From: Halothiobacillus diazotrophicus
GTDB taxonomy: Bacteria; Pseudomonadota; Gammaproteobacteria; Halothiobacillales; Halothiobacillaceae
NCBI RefSeq assembly: GCF_001663815.1
Contig: NZ_CP016027.1
Location: forward strand, 744,001 to 808,000
Direction of reading: 5' to 3'
DNA length: 64,000 nucleotides
Shown here in pieces: positions 17,601 through 28,834 of the stretch (the stretch's first letter is position 1; each line of letters starts with the position of its first letter). The notes under the pieces were generated by a model that was not told the origin of the DNA, ran no database searches, and saw only the letters and a program-made list of their open reading frames with translations. The position numbers were made by a program, and so were the translations under genes.

Positions 17601-18637
17601 AGCTGACCGCTGAGCCTGTTCAGACTGGCCTGAGACTGGAGCTCGGTGATCGCGCCGTACCCGGCGATTCGCGCCATGCGACTGACCCGAAGACGGTCGG
17701 AATCGAACTGTGCATGGACCGATTGCATCCCCTGTGGCGTGAACCGAAGCCACAACTCACCGCTCAGTACGCCCGAACCGACCAGCGGCATGCCCTCGGA
17801 ACAATCCAGCCCGACAACCTGTTCACCGCAACCACCCAGCTGGGCCCGGACAGCCCCGTGGGTGAAATCGCGTATGGCCTGCTGGATCGCCGGCAAATCC
17901 CAGTGCCGCGTACTGATATAAACCTCGGTCAGGGGATCGCTGCCCAAACGCCCCTGCGCGCGCAACAGCACAGGTTGCGGACCGAAGTCCGGTGCCGACA
18001 GCTCCCCCGACATCGCCCAGCCATGCGCCGCCAGTCGTGCGCTGACGTCCAAACGGGTCGACAGGGTTCGCGCCGGCTGATGCGTCTCGGAATCCGCCGA
18101 TCGCCGCCAGTCGATGCGTGCGTCCCGGATCGAGACATTCCCCAGATCCGGCAGCCGATCCAGCCATTGCGCCCAGGAAGTCTCCTGCCCCCTGCCCGTT
18201 CCGGACGGCGCCCCCTGAAGTCCCCAATGGCCCTGGTCATCCAGAACGAGCCGGAGACTGGGCTGTTCGATCACGATCTTCCCGGCGACCAGATGACCCT
18301 GCATCAAGCTTCGCGCCATGGCCAGGGAAATACTGAGACGCTTGATCTTCGGGCCGTCGGGCCCGAGATGAAGATCGGTCAGCACCAGTTGCGGCCGGTA
18401 GCCGACCAGGGTCACATCCATGGCATCGAAGGTGACCGGCGCCCCCCACTTGTCGGAAAGCAGCTTGCCGAGTGCCTGGTGGTACTGGGGGACTTGCGGC
18501 AGGACGAGCCGCAGCCCGGTGAACAGGAGGGCGACGATGACGAGCCCTGCCGAGATCAAAACCAACAGCCACCGCAGGAGACGACGCAGCGGTCGCGAGG
18601 AGATGTGGATGGCTACTGGTTGTTTGAACTCGTGCAC
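14651..18637 (-). CDS. yhdP: AsmA-like bridge protein YhdP
   Basis: The 1,328-residue protein is a bridge-like lipid transport protein thought to carry phospholipids between inner and outer membranes. A single N-terminal membrane anchor (LLRWLLVLISAGLVIVALLF, about 20-39) is followed by a long periplasmic beta-groove. The C-terminus has the AsmA_2/YhdP features GQGSLNLVHGQLNDVDPGAGRLAGLLSIG-like and LPIIGTVAGGPLVGGA. Length equals that of E. coli YhdP (about 1,266). It follows rng with a 101-base gap and precedes the nitrilase gene, as in other Gammaproteobacteria. Confidence 0.95.
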   Translation of the reverse strand: MHEFKQPVAIHISSRPLRRLLRWLLVLISAGLVIVALLFTGLRLVLPQVPQYHQALGKLLSDKWGAPVTFDAMDVTLVGYRPQLVLTDLHLGPDGPKIKRLSISLAMARSLMQGHLVAGKIVIEQPSLRLVLDDQGHWGLQGAPSGTGRGQETSWAQWLDRLPDLGNVSIRDARIDWRRSADSETHQPARTLSTRLDVSARLAAHGWAMSGELSAPDFGPQPVLLRAQGRLGSDPLTEVYISTRHWDLPAIQQAIRDFTHGAVRAQLGGCGEQVVGLDCSEGMPLVGSGVLSGELWLRFTPQGMQSVHAQFDSDRLRVSRMARIAGYGAITELQSQASLNRLSGQLAWLKTPDGWRLDVDRVTFVTDADEQLPTQSVHIIHHGRETDYASDFADLNQLSVWLSTAPLPRSLLKFLGGNTVRGQAHDIRLHFVGDHLESGYLQLNNFGNSHGQRLWPVIGQESGAGGLNLVLYKQPDGWLASVNQQNLVLAVPGLLREPITIDNLKGDLYWHDSAAPLIYSDGLTLSNGDFSSFSVFRYQAGAQQGPTDTPPDLQIDMRVDALKVARVPAYLPRNLLERDLLSWLDTHLGSKDQTGEINGAHFVFNGDPTRFPFRHGGGWFSAVLDFKHLDLDYRPDWPAIRDAQGYLAFVDQQMHTAITGGTIGGLPLNGARVSLFDIGKPVLDMAVQTRAPLADMLGFIQQTPLLPANALQNFNVNGSAALDLGVRFSLYSKGGPPVAEGTVTFDNNRLIVGKRLLTLDSIRGPLKFVNSDFNATRLSARFDDNPVTLQVRTPKNGDDSTIIAQTTLDPLFALRGQSNGFFQALLSRVSGKAPTEVRLTIPHRGSTFSVQASSDLVGVQSTLPEPLMKPVDKPWPINAALSLKDGVLRSLALESKGQPAWDANLTFNQSGGLSGGRVRNDAAFQPTSSVLELSLHTPVFDWDRWRPILLSSTGPSSDQSEIPTFDVHLDADQVLTAGQSFPNTRLDLHYAAGRYELQAKGPALAGQLSLDWPEGGAGRLSVQLSRLHLKGEGDSTAKIVLPPPEAWDLSKMPSMTLRVDDLRYDDNRLGRLFLDMRPSTAGPQPSMDLTSIDWRPSRTVSLIGTGRVTGTGSQQKTHLDFTAVGKNLGSAIRTVTGSSPIEQGDIDSGTFVLDWPGAPTSFALARLNGQGSLNLVHGQLNDVDPGAGRLAGLLSIGALTRRLRLDFSDLVDHGLGFDTLNAKWRLTQGDLHVDPLTLKNASITAVAQGRTQLTDNTLDYTVKVYADVGMLLPIIGTVAGGPLVGGALLAIQQAIKSADKHPDPAFIYRITGTIAHPDIKAVNIKPEP

Positions 18638-18738
18638 AGCGTGACATTTACCTTGTCAAATCATACCCACTCGGCAACAGACCATGTCCCCTGGCCTGTC
18701 CGTAACTACGGCAACGGAACGCCCTGCCCCGGTGATGG

Positions 18739-20229
18739 CTACATCAGCACGATATCGTATTGCTCGGGGAGGTAATGCACATCCGCCTGGAGCTTCAACG
18801 GTACGCCAATGAATTCCTGCAGTTCGGCCAGCGAGGTTGAATCTTCCTCCCGCAGGCGATCCACAACCGCCGAGGCGGCAATCACGAGCATCTGCTTCGC
18901 ATTGTACTGCCGTGCCTCGCGCGTGACCTCACGAAATATTTCGTAGCAGATGGTTTCCGCCGTTTTCACGGTGCCGCGACCGCCACAGGTCGGGCACACC
19001 TCGCAGAGAATGTGTTCCAGCGATTCTCGCGTCCGCTTGCGGGTCATCTCCACGAGCCCCAGACCGGATACCTCGCAGACCTTGGTCCGGGCGTGATCGT
19101 TCTCCAGTGCCCGTTTCAGGGTTTCATGCACGATCTGCCGGTGCTCCGGCTCGATCATATCGATGAAATCGATGATGATGATGCCGCCGAGATTGCGCAA
19201 CCGCAGTTGACGGGCGATCGCGCTCGCCGCCTCCAGGTTGGTCTTGAAGATGGTTTCCTCAAGGTTCTTCGAACCCACGTAACCGCCCGTATTGATGTCG
19301 ATGGTCGTCATCGCCTCGGTCTGATCGATGATGATGTAGCCACCGGACTTCAGGGGAACGCGTCGGTCGAGCGCGCTGGCGATTTCCTGTTCGATGCTGT
19401 GCAGGTCGAACAACGGTCGCTCGCCGGGGTAATGCTCGATCATCGGCAGAATGTCGGGCACCATTTCCTGCGCGAACTGCATCGCGCGGTGGTAAGTTTC
19501 CCGAGAGTCGATCCGGATCTTTTCCACGGAGCCGCCCAGCACGTCCCGGAGCGCGCGCAGCGCGATCGGCAGGTCTTCCAGAATCAATCCGACGCCGGAT
19601 TCGTCCAGTTGGCGGTCCTGCACGCCACGCCACAGTCGCCGCAGGAAATCGAAGTCCTGGCGCAGGGATTTGGCATCGGCCCCTTCGGCTGCCGTCCGCA
19701 GAATGAATCCGCCGATTTCGGCATCGGACTCGTCACTGCGGGATTCGGCCATGAACTCGTTCATGATGCCCTTCAGACGTTCTCGCTCGGCGACATCCTC
19801 GATCCGGCTGGACACCCCGATATTCCGCCCGTTCGGCACATACACGAGATATCGCGAGGGGATCGTGATTTCCGTGGTGAGTCGCGCGCCCTTCGAACCC
19901 AGCGGATCCTTGATGACCTGGACCATCAGGTTCTGACCACTACGCAGCAGGTCGTAGATCATCCGCGGCCGGGACTCGACGCCGGTTTCCTTCTCCTCGG
20001 GCTTCAGCTCGATGTCCGAGACATGCAGGAACGCGGCACGTTCAAGGCCAATGTCGACGAAGGCCGCCTCCATCCCCGGCAGGACGCGGCTTACCCGGCC
20101 CTGATAGATATTGCCGACCATGCCGCGCGAACGGGCACGTTCGATGTTGATTTCCTGCAGCACCCCGTTTTCGATATAGGCGATTCGCGTCTCCTGGGGC
20201 GTGACGTTGATCAGAATCTCTTCACTCAT
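18739..20229 (-). CDS. rng: Ribonuclease G
   Basis: The 496-residue endoribonuclease processes 16S rRNA 5' ends and decays mRNAs. Visible parts are the S1 domain (RGMVGNIYQGRVSRVLPGMEAAFVDIG, about 38-125), the catalytic core with DINTGGYVG (metal-binding Asp) and IIIDFIDM, and the zinc-link motif CEVCPTCGGRGTVKT. The start was chosen at the ATG opening MSEEILINVTPQETR, the usual RNase G beginning; a longer frame upstream overlaps maf and has out-of-frame composition. The gap to the maf stop is four bases, so the genes are coupled. Confidence 0.96.
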   Translation of the reverse strand: MSEEILINVTPQETRIAYIENGVLQEINIERARSRGMVGNIYQGRVSRVLPGMEAAFVDIGLERAAFLHVSDIELKPEEKETGVESRPRMIYDLLRSGQNLMVQVIKDPLGSKGARLTTEITIPSRYLVYVPNGRNIGVSSRIEDVAERERLKGIMNEFMAESRSDESDAEIGGFILRTAAEGADAKSLRQDFDFLRRLWRGVQDRQLDESGVGLILEDLPIALRALRDVLGGSVEKIRIDSRETYHRAMQFAQEMVPDILPMIEHYPGERPLFDLHSIEQEIASALDRRVPLKSGGYIIIDQTEAMTTIDINTGGYVGSKNLEETIFKTNLEAASAIARQLRLRNLGGIIIIDFIDMIEPEHRQIVHETLKRALENDHARTKVCEVSGLGLVEMTRKRTRESLEHILCEVCPTCGGRGTVKTAETICYEIFREVTREARQYNAKQMLVIAASAVVDRLREEDSTSLAELQEFIGVPLKLQADVHYLPEQYDIVLM

Positions 20230-20233
20230 ACCG

Positions 20234-20869
20234 TTATCGGCTCCGCTCGATTGAAATTTGTTCCGTGCGCCATCGTGGCAGAAGCCCGAATTCACCGAGC
20301 ATGGCAGCCGCCTCGTGTTGGGGCAGACCGACGACCGCCCCCCAGGAGCCCTCGATCCGTACGACGAACTGCGCGGCAAGGCCCTGCAGCGCATAGGCCC
20401 CGGCCTTGTCGAGCGGTTCGCCCGAGGCGACGTAATCGGCAATCGTTTCCGCGCTCAGGGGCATCAGTTCCACCGTTGTCCGAACCGTTTGGACGGCACA
20501 ATGCGCTCGATCCGCCACGGCAATGGCGGTGAGCACGTGATGGGTAGTCCCACTCAGATCGACCAGCATTCGACAGGCATCCGTCGCGTCCCGCGGCTTG
20601 CCCAGGATGCGGCCCGCGTGGGTGACGACGGTGTCGCCGGAAAGTACGACCGCCTGGGGCGGACACATCGGCCAGCTCAAGGCGCGTTCGGCCTTTGCGC
20701 GGGCCAGCCGCGCCACATGGGCGCCGGGGGTCTCGTCCATGAACGGCGTTTCGTCGACGCTACTGGCGGAGGATGGAAGGACGGAAAAATCGAACCCCAT
20801 CGCCTCGAGCAATTGTGCCCGACGCGGCGAACTGGACGCCAGAAACAGATTCGGCATGGCCGGGCTCAT
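20234..20869 (-). CDS. maf: Maf nucleotide pyrophosphatase (YhdE type)
   Basis: Maf proteins hydrolyse non-canonical or excess nucleoside triphosphates (YhdE: dTTP/UTP) to monophosphates. The 211 residues contain the signature LFLASSSPRRAQLLEAMG, VDETPFM, VLSGDTVVTHAGRILGKPRD with the catalytic Asp, and the C-terminal DKAGAYALQGLAAQFVVRIEGSWGAVVGLP-type motif. It sits immediately upstream of rng, as in E. coli. Two in-frame ATGs (codons 1 and 5) are possible starts. Confidence 0.94.
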   Translation of the reverse strand: MSPAMPNLFLASSSPRRAQLLEAMGFDFSVLPSSASSVDETPFMDETPGAHVARLARAKAERALSWPMCPPQAVVLSGDTVVTHAGRILGKPRDATDACRMLVDLSGTTHHVLTAIAVADRAHCAVQTVRTTVELMPLSAETIADYVASGEPLDKAGAYALQGLAAQFVVRIEGSWGAVVGLPQHEAAAMLGEFGLLPRWRTEQISIERSR

Positions 20870-20912
20870 GTCTGCAGGACTCCTTGGCGCATCCCGGCGC
20901 AGCAGTGCGGAT

Positions 20913-21383
20913 TCATTCGCGATGATAAGGATGATTGTTCAGCAGGGACCAGGCGCGATACAGCTGTTCGGCCAACAGAACACGCACCAGGGGATGAGGC
21001 AAGGTCAACTCGGAGAGTTGCCAGAGTCGATCCGCACTCCGCCGCAACTCGTCGGTCAAGCCATCCGCACCGCCCACCACGATCGCGACATCACGTCCCG
21101 ACTGCATCCATTCGGCCAATTGCGACGACAGGGCTGCCGTCGACCACGACTTTCCCCGCTCGTCGCAAACGATACGCCAGGCATTCTTGGGAATCTGCGC
21201 CTCGATCCGAGCGCACTCCTCGGCCTTCGCCCGCTCCGTCGCCGTCGACTTGCTGCGCGGCACGGCGGCAACCTCGTGCAACTGAACCGGACAGGCCGGG
21301 GGCATCCGTTTCAGATACTCGTTGGTACCCGATTCGGCCCAGTTCGGCAGCCGTGTTCCGACGCTGACGAGGTGGATCTTCAC
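20913..21383 (-). CDS. rlmH: 23S rRNA (pseudouridine1915-N3)-methyltransferase
   Basis: RlmH is a SPOUT methyltransferase acting on helix 69 of assembled 70S ribosomes. The 156-residue sequence matches the family length, with KIHLVSVGTRLPNW at the start, the SAM-binding knot AIVVGGADGL and the conserved LTLPHPLVRVLLAEQLYRAW-type C-terminus. The start is a GTG (VKIHLVSVG). It follows rsfS with a nine-base gap, the arrangement found in most bacteria. Confidence 0.96.
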   Translation of the reverse strand: MKIHLVSVGTRLPNWAESGTNEYLKRMPPACPVQLHEVAAVPRSKSTATERAKAEECARIEAQIPKNAWRIVCDERGKSWSTAALSSQLAEWMQSGRDVAIVVGGADGLTDELRRSADRLWQLSELTLPHPLVRVLLAEQLYRAWSLLNNHPYHRE

Positions 21384-21392
21384 GACCGGCGA

Positions 21393-22004
21393 TCAGACGC
21401 GGTGGGGGGTGTCCGTATCCACGACGTCATCGCCGTCGTCATCGGCAAAATCCGAGTCTTCCCACGCATCATCGTCGATATCGGCATCCCAGTCGGTTTC
21501 GAGAAATTCGCGCGCACGCTCCGCATCCGTCTCGTCGGCCACCACGTCGCCGCCCCGGATTTTCTCCAGCGCACTGGCATAGGCAGACGAACCGGCAGCG
21601 GCAACCTTGGCACCCGAGCTGCTGTGGGCGGACCACAGTTTCTCCAGCTGATAGTGGTCCCGTGTTTCAGGCAGCATGATGTGCACCACCACGTCGACCA
21701 GATCGACCAGCACCCATTCGGTATTGGGCGTCTGATCTCCCTCGACCCCCATGGGCCGGACGCCTCGCGCCTTGACAGCCTCGACCACGTTGTTGGCCTG
21801 GGATTTCAGATGGCGATCGGATGTCCCCGAAGAAAAGACCATGAAGTCGGCAAAGTTGCACTGCCCACGCACATCCAGAAGACGAATGTCCACGCCCTTC
21901 ATGTCTTCAAGTGCAGCAACCGCCACCTGGGCGAGGGCTTCTGCAGACAGGGGCTCAGAGGACGGGGAGTTGGCGTGTGCCGGGGCGTTTTGTTCGGAAT
22001 TCAT
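21393..22004 (-). CDS. rsfS: Ribosomal silencing factor RsfS with acidic C-terminal extension
   Basis: RsfS binds ribosomal protein uL14 and blocks subunit joining when nutrients are scarce. The conserved core (about 20-130) shows LDVRGQCNFADFMVFSSGTSDRHLKS, MGVEGDQTPNTEWVLVDLVDVVVHIM and YQLEKLW. Most RsfS proteins are 105-130 residues; this one has 203. The extra ~70 C-terminal residues are low in complexity and strongly acidic, with many Asp (DADIDDDAWEDSDFADDDGD). Upstream of the core is a short Ser/Ala-rich leader. It precedes rlmH and follows nadD. Confidence 0.95.
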   Translation of the reverse strand: MNSEQNAPAHANSPSSEPLSAEALAQVAVAALEDMKGVDIRLLDVRGQCNFADFMVFSSGTSDRHLKSQANNVVEAVKARGVRPMGVEGDQTPNTEWVLVDLVDVVVHIMLPETRDHYQLEKLWSAHSSSGAKVAAAGSSAYASALEKIRGGDVVADETDAERAREFLETDWDADIDDDAWEDSDFADDDGDDVVDTDTPHRV

Positions 22005-22085
22005 GCGATAACTTTTTTCGGTTGATCCAAGGGCGATTGGTACATTGGGCTTGAAGGGTCGACGCCCCTGCCTTCAGGACGTCAT

Positions 22086-22781
22086 TTATCGGGGTTTCTT
22101 GTATTGGGATTTCTTGGGGGCAGAATAATGCCGATTCAGGGGATTTAGCAAACATTCAGGCACGAGATAGCGCACGGAGCGCCCGGCATCCAGAGCTGCG
22201 CGGATCGCCGTTGCGGATATATCCAGACGCGTGATTTCGATCCGGATGATCCCGCCCCCCCGCTGCCTGCGGAACTGTTCCAAGGGCAAGGCGTGGTCAT
22301 CCAGGAGTTGCGCGGCCGCATCGGCCAGTGGGGCACCGGGCCGGGTCGCCACGGCAATGTGCGCCCATTCCAGCAATTCCGACCAGCGATGCCACTGCTT
22401 CAGGCCATTGAAGGCATCCATGCCCAGGATCAGTACCCGGTGATGGTCGGGATGCGTGGCATGAAAATCCTGGAGCGTATCGATGGTGTAGGAAGCACCC
22501 TGACGCCGCAGTTCTCGATCGTCCAGCACGAACTGCGGATTTTCCGCGACGGCGGCCCGCACGAGCTCAAGGCGCACTTCGGCGGACAGCGCGGGCTGGG
22601 GACGATGCGGCGGCACGGCAGCAGGCACGAAATGCACCCGATCGAGGGACAGGGCCTCCCGGACTTCTTCGGCCAAACGCAGATGCCCCAGATGAATCGG
22701 GTCGAAGGTCCCGCCCAGAATGCCGAGCAGCGGGCGCGGCGCCGTCCCTTCGTGGGACTCAGGCACGGATATGGCCGTCAC
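22086..22781 (-). CDS. nadD: Nicotinate-nucleotide adenylyltransferase
   Basis: NadD converts nicotinate mononucleotide and ATP to deamido-NAD. The 231 residues contain [20 protein letters not shown] with the nucleotidyl-transferase HxGH motif, the substrate loop [13 protein letters not shown] and the C-terminal [24 protein letters not shown] with the ISxTxxR motif. The start is probably a GTG overlapping the end of proA by 23 bases; an in-frame GTG five codons later is an alternative. It lies between proA and rsfS. Confidence 0.95.
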   Translation of the reverse strand: MTAISVPESHEGTAPRPLLGILGGTFDPIHLGHLRLAEEVREALSLDRVHFVPAAVPPHRPQPALSAEVRLELVRAAVAENPQFVLDDRELRRQGASYTIDTLQDFHATHPDHHRVLILGMDAFNGLKQWHRWSELLEWAHIAVATRPGAPLADAAAQLLDDHALPLEQFRRQRGGGIIRIEITRLDISATAIRAALDAGRSVRYLVPECLLNPLNRHYSAPKKSQYKKPR

Positions 22782-24030
22782 CCAACACGATGAATTTCTG
22801 ACTGGTCAGACCCAGCAACCCCACGGGACCGCGGGCGTGGATCTTGTCCGTGGAAATACCGATCTCGGCACCCAGACCATATTCGAAGCCATCGGCAAAC
22901 CGGGTGGAGGCATTCACCATGACCGAGGCCGAATCGACTTCACGCAGGAAACGGCGCGCCGTGCCCAGATTCTCTGTAACGATGCTGTCCGTATGGTGCG
23001 AACCATGCGTCTCGATATGCTCGATGGCCGCGTCGAGATCGTCGACGACCCGCACGGCAAGAATCGGCGCGAGGAACTCGGCAAACCAGTCGGCTTCCGT
23101 CGCGGCCACAACCTGTCCGCCAAGAATCTGCTGCGTGCGTGCGCAACCGCGCAGTTCGACGCCGGCGGCCTGGTAGGCGGGCGCGGCGGCGGTCAGGAAG
23201 GCTTCCGCCACAGACGCATGAACGAGCAAGGTCTCCATGGCATTGCAGACGCCATACCGATGGGTCTTGGCATTCACGGCCACCGCCACGGCCTTGGTCA
23301 GATCCGCCTCGGCATCGACATAAACGTGGCAGACACCGTCCAGATGCTTGATCACCGGCATGCGTGCCTGCTCCGTGACCAGCGACACGAGGCCCTTGCC
23401 ACCGCGTGGAATGATGACGTCGATGTATTGATGGAGTCCGAGCATGACGGAAACGGCGGCACGATCGGTCGTCGGCACGATCTGCACGGCATCCGCCGGC
23501 AACCCGCCCGTCTCAAGACCGCGGCGAATGCAGGTCGCCAATGCCTGATTCGTGGCGGCCACTTCCGATCCGCCCCGGAGAATCGTGGCATTGCCGGACT
23601 TGAGGCACAGGGCCGCGGCATCGATGGTCACGTTGGGACGGGATTCGTAAATGATCCCGATCACGCCGAGTGGCACGCGCATCTGGCCGACCTGAATACC
23701 ACTGGGGCGGTAGACCATGTTGGTGATTTCGCCAACCGGATCCGGCAGGGCGACGATCTGCCGGACGCCTTCGGCCATCTGCGCGACACCTTTGGGCGTC
23801 AGGATCAGGCGGTCGATCATCGCCGCATCCAGGCCTCGCTCGCGGGCCTCGGCAACGTCACGGGCATTGGCGGCCAGCAGCTCGGGTTCAGCGGCGAGCA
23901 GTGCATCGGCAATCGCGCTCAACGCACGGTTCTTGTCGGCAGTCGTCACGCCGGAGAGACGACGGGCAGCACGACGCGCATCGCGCCCCATCTGCGTCAT
24001 CAACGGTTCGATCTTGTCTTGCTCAATCAT
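22759..24030 (-). CDS. proA: Gamma-glutamyl phosphate reductase
   Basis: ProA reduces gamma-glutamyl phosphate to glutamate semialdehyde in proline synthesis. The 423 residues have the aldehyde-dehydrogenase fold with [30 protein letters not shown] and the catalytic Cys in [12 protein letters not shown]. No proB is present in the window. It lies between holA and nadD, a position found in several Gammaproteobacteria but not in E. coli. The start is the ATG before IEQDKIEPL; a TTG two codons upstream is open but less likely. Confidence 0.96.
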   Translation of the reverse strand: MIEQDKIEPLMTQMGRDARRAARRLSGVTTADKNRALSAIADALLAAEPELLAANARDVAEARERGLDAAMIDRLILTPKGVAQMAEGVRQIVALPDPVGEITNMVYRPSGIQVGQMRVPLGVIGIIYESRPNVTIDAAALCLKSGNATILRGGSEVAATNQALATCIRRGLETGGLPADAVQIVPTTDRAAVSVMLGLHQYIDVIIPRGGKGLVSLVTEQARMPVIKHLDGVCHVYVDAEADLTKAVAVAVNAKTHRYGVCNAMETLLVHASVAEAFLTAAAPAYQAAGVELRGCARTQQILGGQVVAATEADWFAEFLAPILAVRVVDDLDAAIEHIETHGSHHTDSIVTENLGTARRFLREVDSASVMVNASTRFADGFEYGLGAEIGISTDKIHARGPVGLLGLTSQKFIVLGDGHIRA

Positions 24031-24086
24031 GGACAAATCCAGGGAAAATCAATTTGTTGAATTATATACTTAAAATCGGGAAATCA

Positions 24087-25088
24087 TTAGCGAGCCGGCG
24101 AAGCCACACAGCCCGCCAGTACCACGCGATCCAGCATCTGCCAGGGGTCGCCCGGTCCCACGCCCTTGATGGACCGATCGATCTCCGCGCACCGACCCAG
24201 CAACCGCATCCAGAAATCGGGGCCCCGCCGACGGGCGGCTCGTGCGTAGGCCGGCTGACGATTGCGCGGGACGCGCAAGCGCTCGACGGCGGCGGGATCC
24301 TCGCTGCAGCTGATCAGCAGACGCAACTCCCGCGTCAGTACCCAGAGCACCAGAATGGCATCCACGCCTTCCGCGCGCAAACGTTGCAGCAGGTGGACCG
24401 CCCGCCCACGATCGCCGGCCAGCAGCGCATCGCCGAGATCGAAGGTGTTGAATCGCGACTGATCGGCCACGGTTTCCATCAGATAGTCCGGCGTGATGAC
24501 GCCTTCAGGCTTCAACAGTGCCAACTTGTCGAGCTCCTGCCGCGCCGCCAGCAGATTCCCCTCGACGCGCTCCGCGATCAGTTGCGCGGCATCAGCATCG
24601 ACCTGCAAGCCGAGTTTGCGGCCCCGTTGCGCAATCCAGCCCGGCAGGTCGCGCAGGCCGATCGGCCAGAAGGTAATTGTCGTCCCGGCGGCAGAGAGCC
24701 GTGAAAACCAGGCCGTCTTCTGGGTAGCAAGATCCAGCTTGGGCAGACTGATCATCCAGATATCGTCCGAACCTTCTGCCACCTGATCGGCGAGTTTGCG
24801 CAGGAACTCCCCACCCTCCTTGCCCGGCTTCCCCGTGGGCAGCCGAAGATCGATCAGCCGACGCTCGGCGAACAGGGAGCGGCTGGCTCCGAGATGCTGG
24901 AGGGCGTTCCAATCGTAACGGGCTTCCGCCTCGACACGGATTCGCTCATCGACGCCGGCACGACGGGTAGCCGCACGAATCGCATCACGTGCCTCGTCCA
25001 CCTGCAGCCAATCGTCGCCCACCAGAACGTACAACGCGTCTAGACGCTTGTTCAAAGCGGATTCGAGCTGTTCAGGACGTACGTTCAT
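24087..25088 (-). CDS. holA: DNA polymerase III delta subunit
   Basis: HolA is the clamp-loader wrench that opens the beta sliding clamp. The 333 residues match the family: N-terminal NVRPEQLESALNKRLDALYVLVGDD, LIDLRLPTGKPGKEG, the AAA+-like central domain with LPKLD and TTITFWPI, and a helical C-terminal collar (DLGDALLAGDRGRAVHLLQRL). Its ATG overlaps the lptE stop codon (ATGA), giving translational coupling. The operon order leuS-lptE-holA is ancestral in Gammaproteobacteria. Confidence 0.96.
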   Translation of the reverse strand: MNVRPEQLESALNKRLDALYVLVGDDWLQVDEARDAIRAATRRAGVDERIRVEAEARYDWNALQHLGASRSLFAERRLIDLRLPTGKPGKEGGEFLRKLADQVAEGSDDIWMISLPKLDLATQKTAWFSRLSAAGTTITFWPIGLRDLPGWIAQRGRKLGLQVDADAAQLIAERVEGNLLAARQELDKLALLKPEGVITPDYLMETVADQSRFNTFDLGDALLAGDRGRAVHLLQRLRAEGVDAILVLWVLTRELRLLISCSEDPAAVERLRVPRNRQPAYARAARRRGPDFWMRLLGRCAEIDRSIKGVGPGDPWQMLDRVVLAGCVASPAR

Positions 25089-25648
25089 CGACGGGGCTTG
25101 TCACCCGGTTCGATCAGGGAGGAAACAGGTACAGGCGCGTTCAGACGATAGAACAGCAAACGCGCCAGGGTGTTCGCCAACTCCTGACGAATCTGCGCCT
25201 CGTTGCTGGTGGAAGCCAGTACGCCGGTGGGATCGTAGTTGTAGTTGCGCGCCTGGCTGATATGCCGTTCCGGCGTTTCGCTGCCGTCGGCATAGACGAT
25301 GTGGTAGTCGATTCGCTGGTAGAGTTCGTATTGCTGCACCGTCGCCTGTGGCGTCACGACAGCCACGCGTTGCTCCACATCATTGCCGTCGATCACCAAG
25401 GTCGCCGTGGCGCCGATCGGATTTTCGACCAGCGCGCTATGCGTATTCAGAAACAGTTGACGCAATTCCCGATAGACGGGATCGTCGGTGGACATGCCCT
25501 GCACGTACACCTTGGCGTAGGCCGGATCGAGTTCGGTCACACCCCGGAGGTGATAGCCGCAACCCGCCGATGCGCCGAGGAACGTAACAAGGATCGACAG
25601 AATGATCCCTTTCCGAAATACCGCCCGCAACCCAATGAAATAATTCAC
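25085..25648 (-). CDS. lptE: LPS-assembly lipoprotein LptE
   Basis: LptE plugs the LptD barrel that inserts LPS into the outer membrane. The sequence has an N-terminal signal (GIILSILVTFLGASAGC) with the lipidated Cys followed by GYHLRGV, the usual LptE beginning. The body follows with LFLNTHSALVENPIGATATLVI and YELYQRIDYHIVYADG. The mature part has the family length. The start is probably the GTG (VNYFIGLRAVF) five bases beyond the leuS stop; the frame is open further upstream within leuS but that part is out-of-frame leuS composition. It overlaps holA by four bases. Confidence 0.9.
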   Translation of the reverse strand: MNYFIGLRAVFRKGIILSILVTFLGASAGCGYHLRGVTELDPAYAKVYVQGMSTDDPVYRELRQLFLNTHSALVENPIGATATLVIDGNDVEQRVAVVTPQATVQQYELYQRIDYHIVYADGSETPERHISQARNYNYDPTGVLASTSNEAQIRQELANTLARLLFYRLNAPVPVSSLIEPGDKPRR

Positions 25649-25652
25649 ATCA

Positions 25653-28142
<2,490 letters not shown>

Positions 28143-28256
28143 TCAAAGGGCCGTTAAGAATACCCGAAGCCGGCAATTAATGCGCCCCGCTCCCCACAAA
28201 AACCAGGCCACGGTGTATGCTGTCGGCCACTTGTTCACGTCGGAGAAAGCAGATCA

Positions 28257-28610
28257 ATGAACACCGAACAGAAGACCACAGAGCACGGCAACCTGCGCGA
28301 CGCCTACTACCAGTGGCTGGCCAAGATCTACAGCCATCTGCTGGACGACGACGCTCGGTCGACCGATGCGATCATCGACGAAACCCCCCACGAACTGGCG
28401 CCGCACGAATACCATCCGGATCTCGTCGACAATTTGCGCATCGACATTGCCGCCGCACGAACCACCCTGCGTCAGGATCGGGAGGAATTCACCCGAGAAT
28501 GGCGCAAGATCGAACAGGATCTGGCCGTCAAGCTGCTTTCCATCGCCGACAAGACCGATGTCGAACTGGCCGCCATGCGCGAGGAAACCGCGGATCGACA
28601 TCACAAGTAA
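28257..28610 (+). CDS. YbeL-like (DUF1451) N-terminal helical protein lacking the zinc ribbon
   Basis: The 117 residues are almost wholly helical and charged: an N-terminal amphipathic segment (DAYYQWLAKIYSHLLDD), a central DLVDNLRIDIAAARTTLRQDREEF and a C-terminal VKLLSIADKTDVELAAMRE. This pattern resembles the first two thirds of E. coli YbeL, which also diverges from leuS and which ends in a C-x2-C zinc ribbon. Here no Cys is present and the protein stops at HHK. The gene is followed by a strong terminator. Assignment rests on position and resemblance, so it is moderate. Function is unknown. Confidence 0.65.
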   Translation: MNTEQKTTEHGNLRDAYYQWLAKIYSHLLDDDARSTDAIIDETPHELAPHEYHPDLVDNLRIDIAAARTTLRQDREEFTREWRKIEQDLAVKLLSIADKTDVELAAMREETADRHHK

Positions 28611-28633
28611 GAATTCGCCCTGAGTCCATAACG

Positions 28634-28661
28634 AAAAAGCCCCGCAACTGCGGGGCTTTTT
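28634..28661. terminator. Bidirectional rho-independent terminator
   Basis: A perfect 12-bp stem (AAAAAGCCCCGC / GCGGGGCTTTTT) with loop AACT gives a T run on either strand. It closes the ybeL-like gene from the left and can stop the leftward hxlR transcript from the right. Confidence 0.88.
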
Positions 28662-28834
28662 GATTGCACGAGTCGTGTCTGTTCGATGTCCCTTGTTTTG
28701 TTCGTGTGTGATGCAGGTCACCGAGAAACCTACGGAGGGCTGCACAATGACAACGAGTTACTTGAAGCCCCTGTGCATCAACGTCTCGTCAACCCAGGCG
28801 CGGTCATTAGTTGCGTTGGGGCCAAACAGTAACA

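Noticed and set aside
16673-18775. 700-residue plus-strand frame opposite yhdP
   Set aside because: Shadow of the AsmA-like gene; composition is unlike a folded protein.
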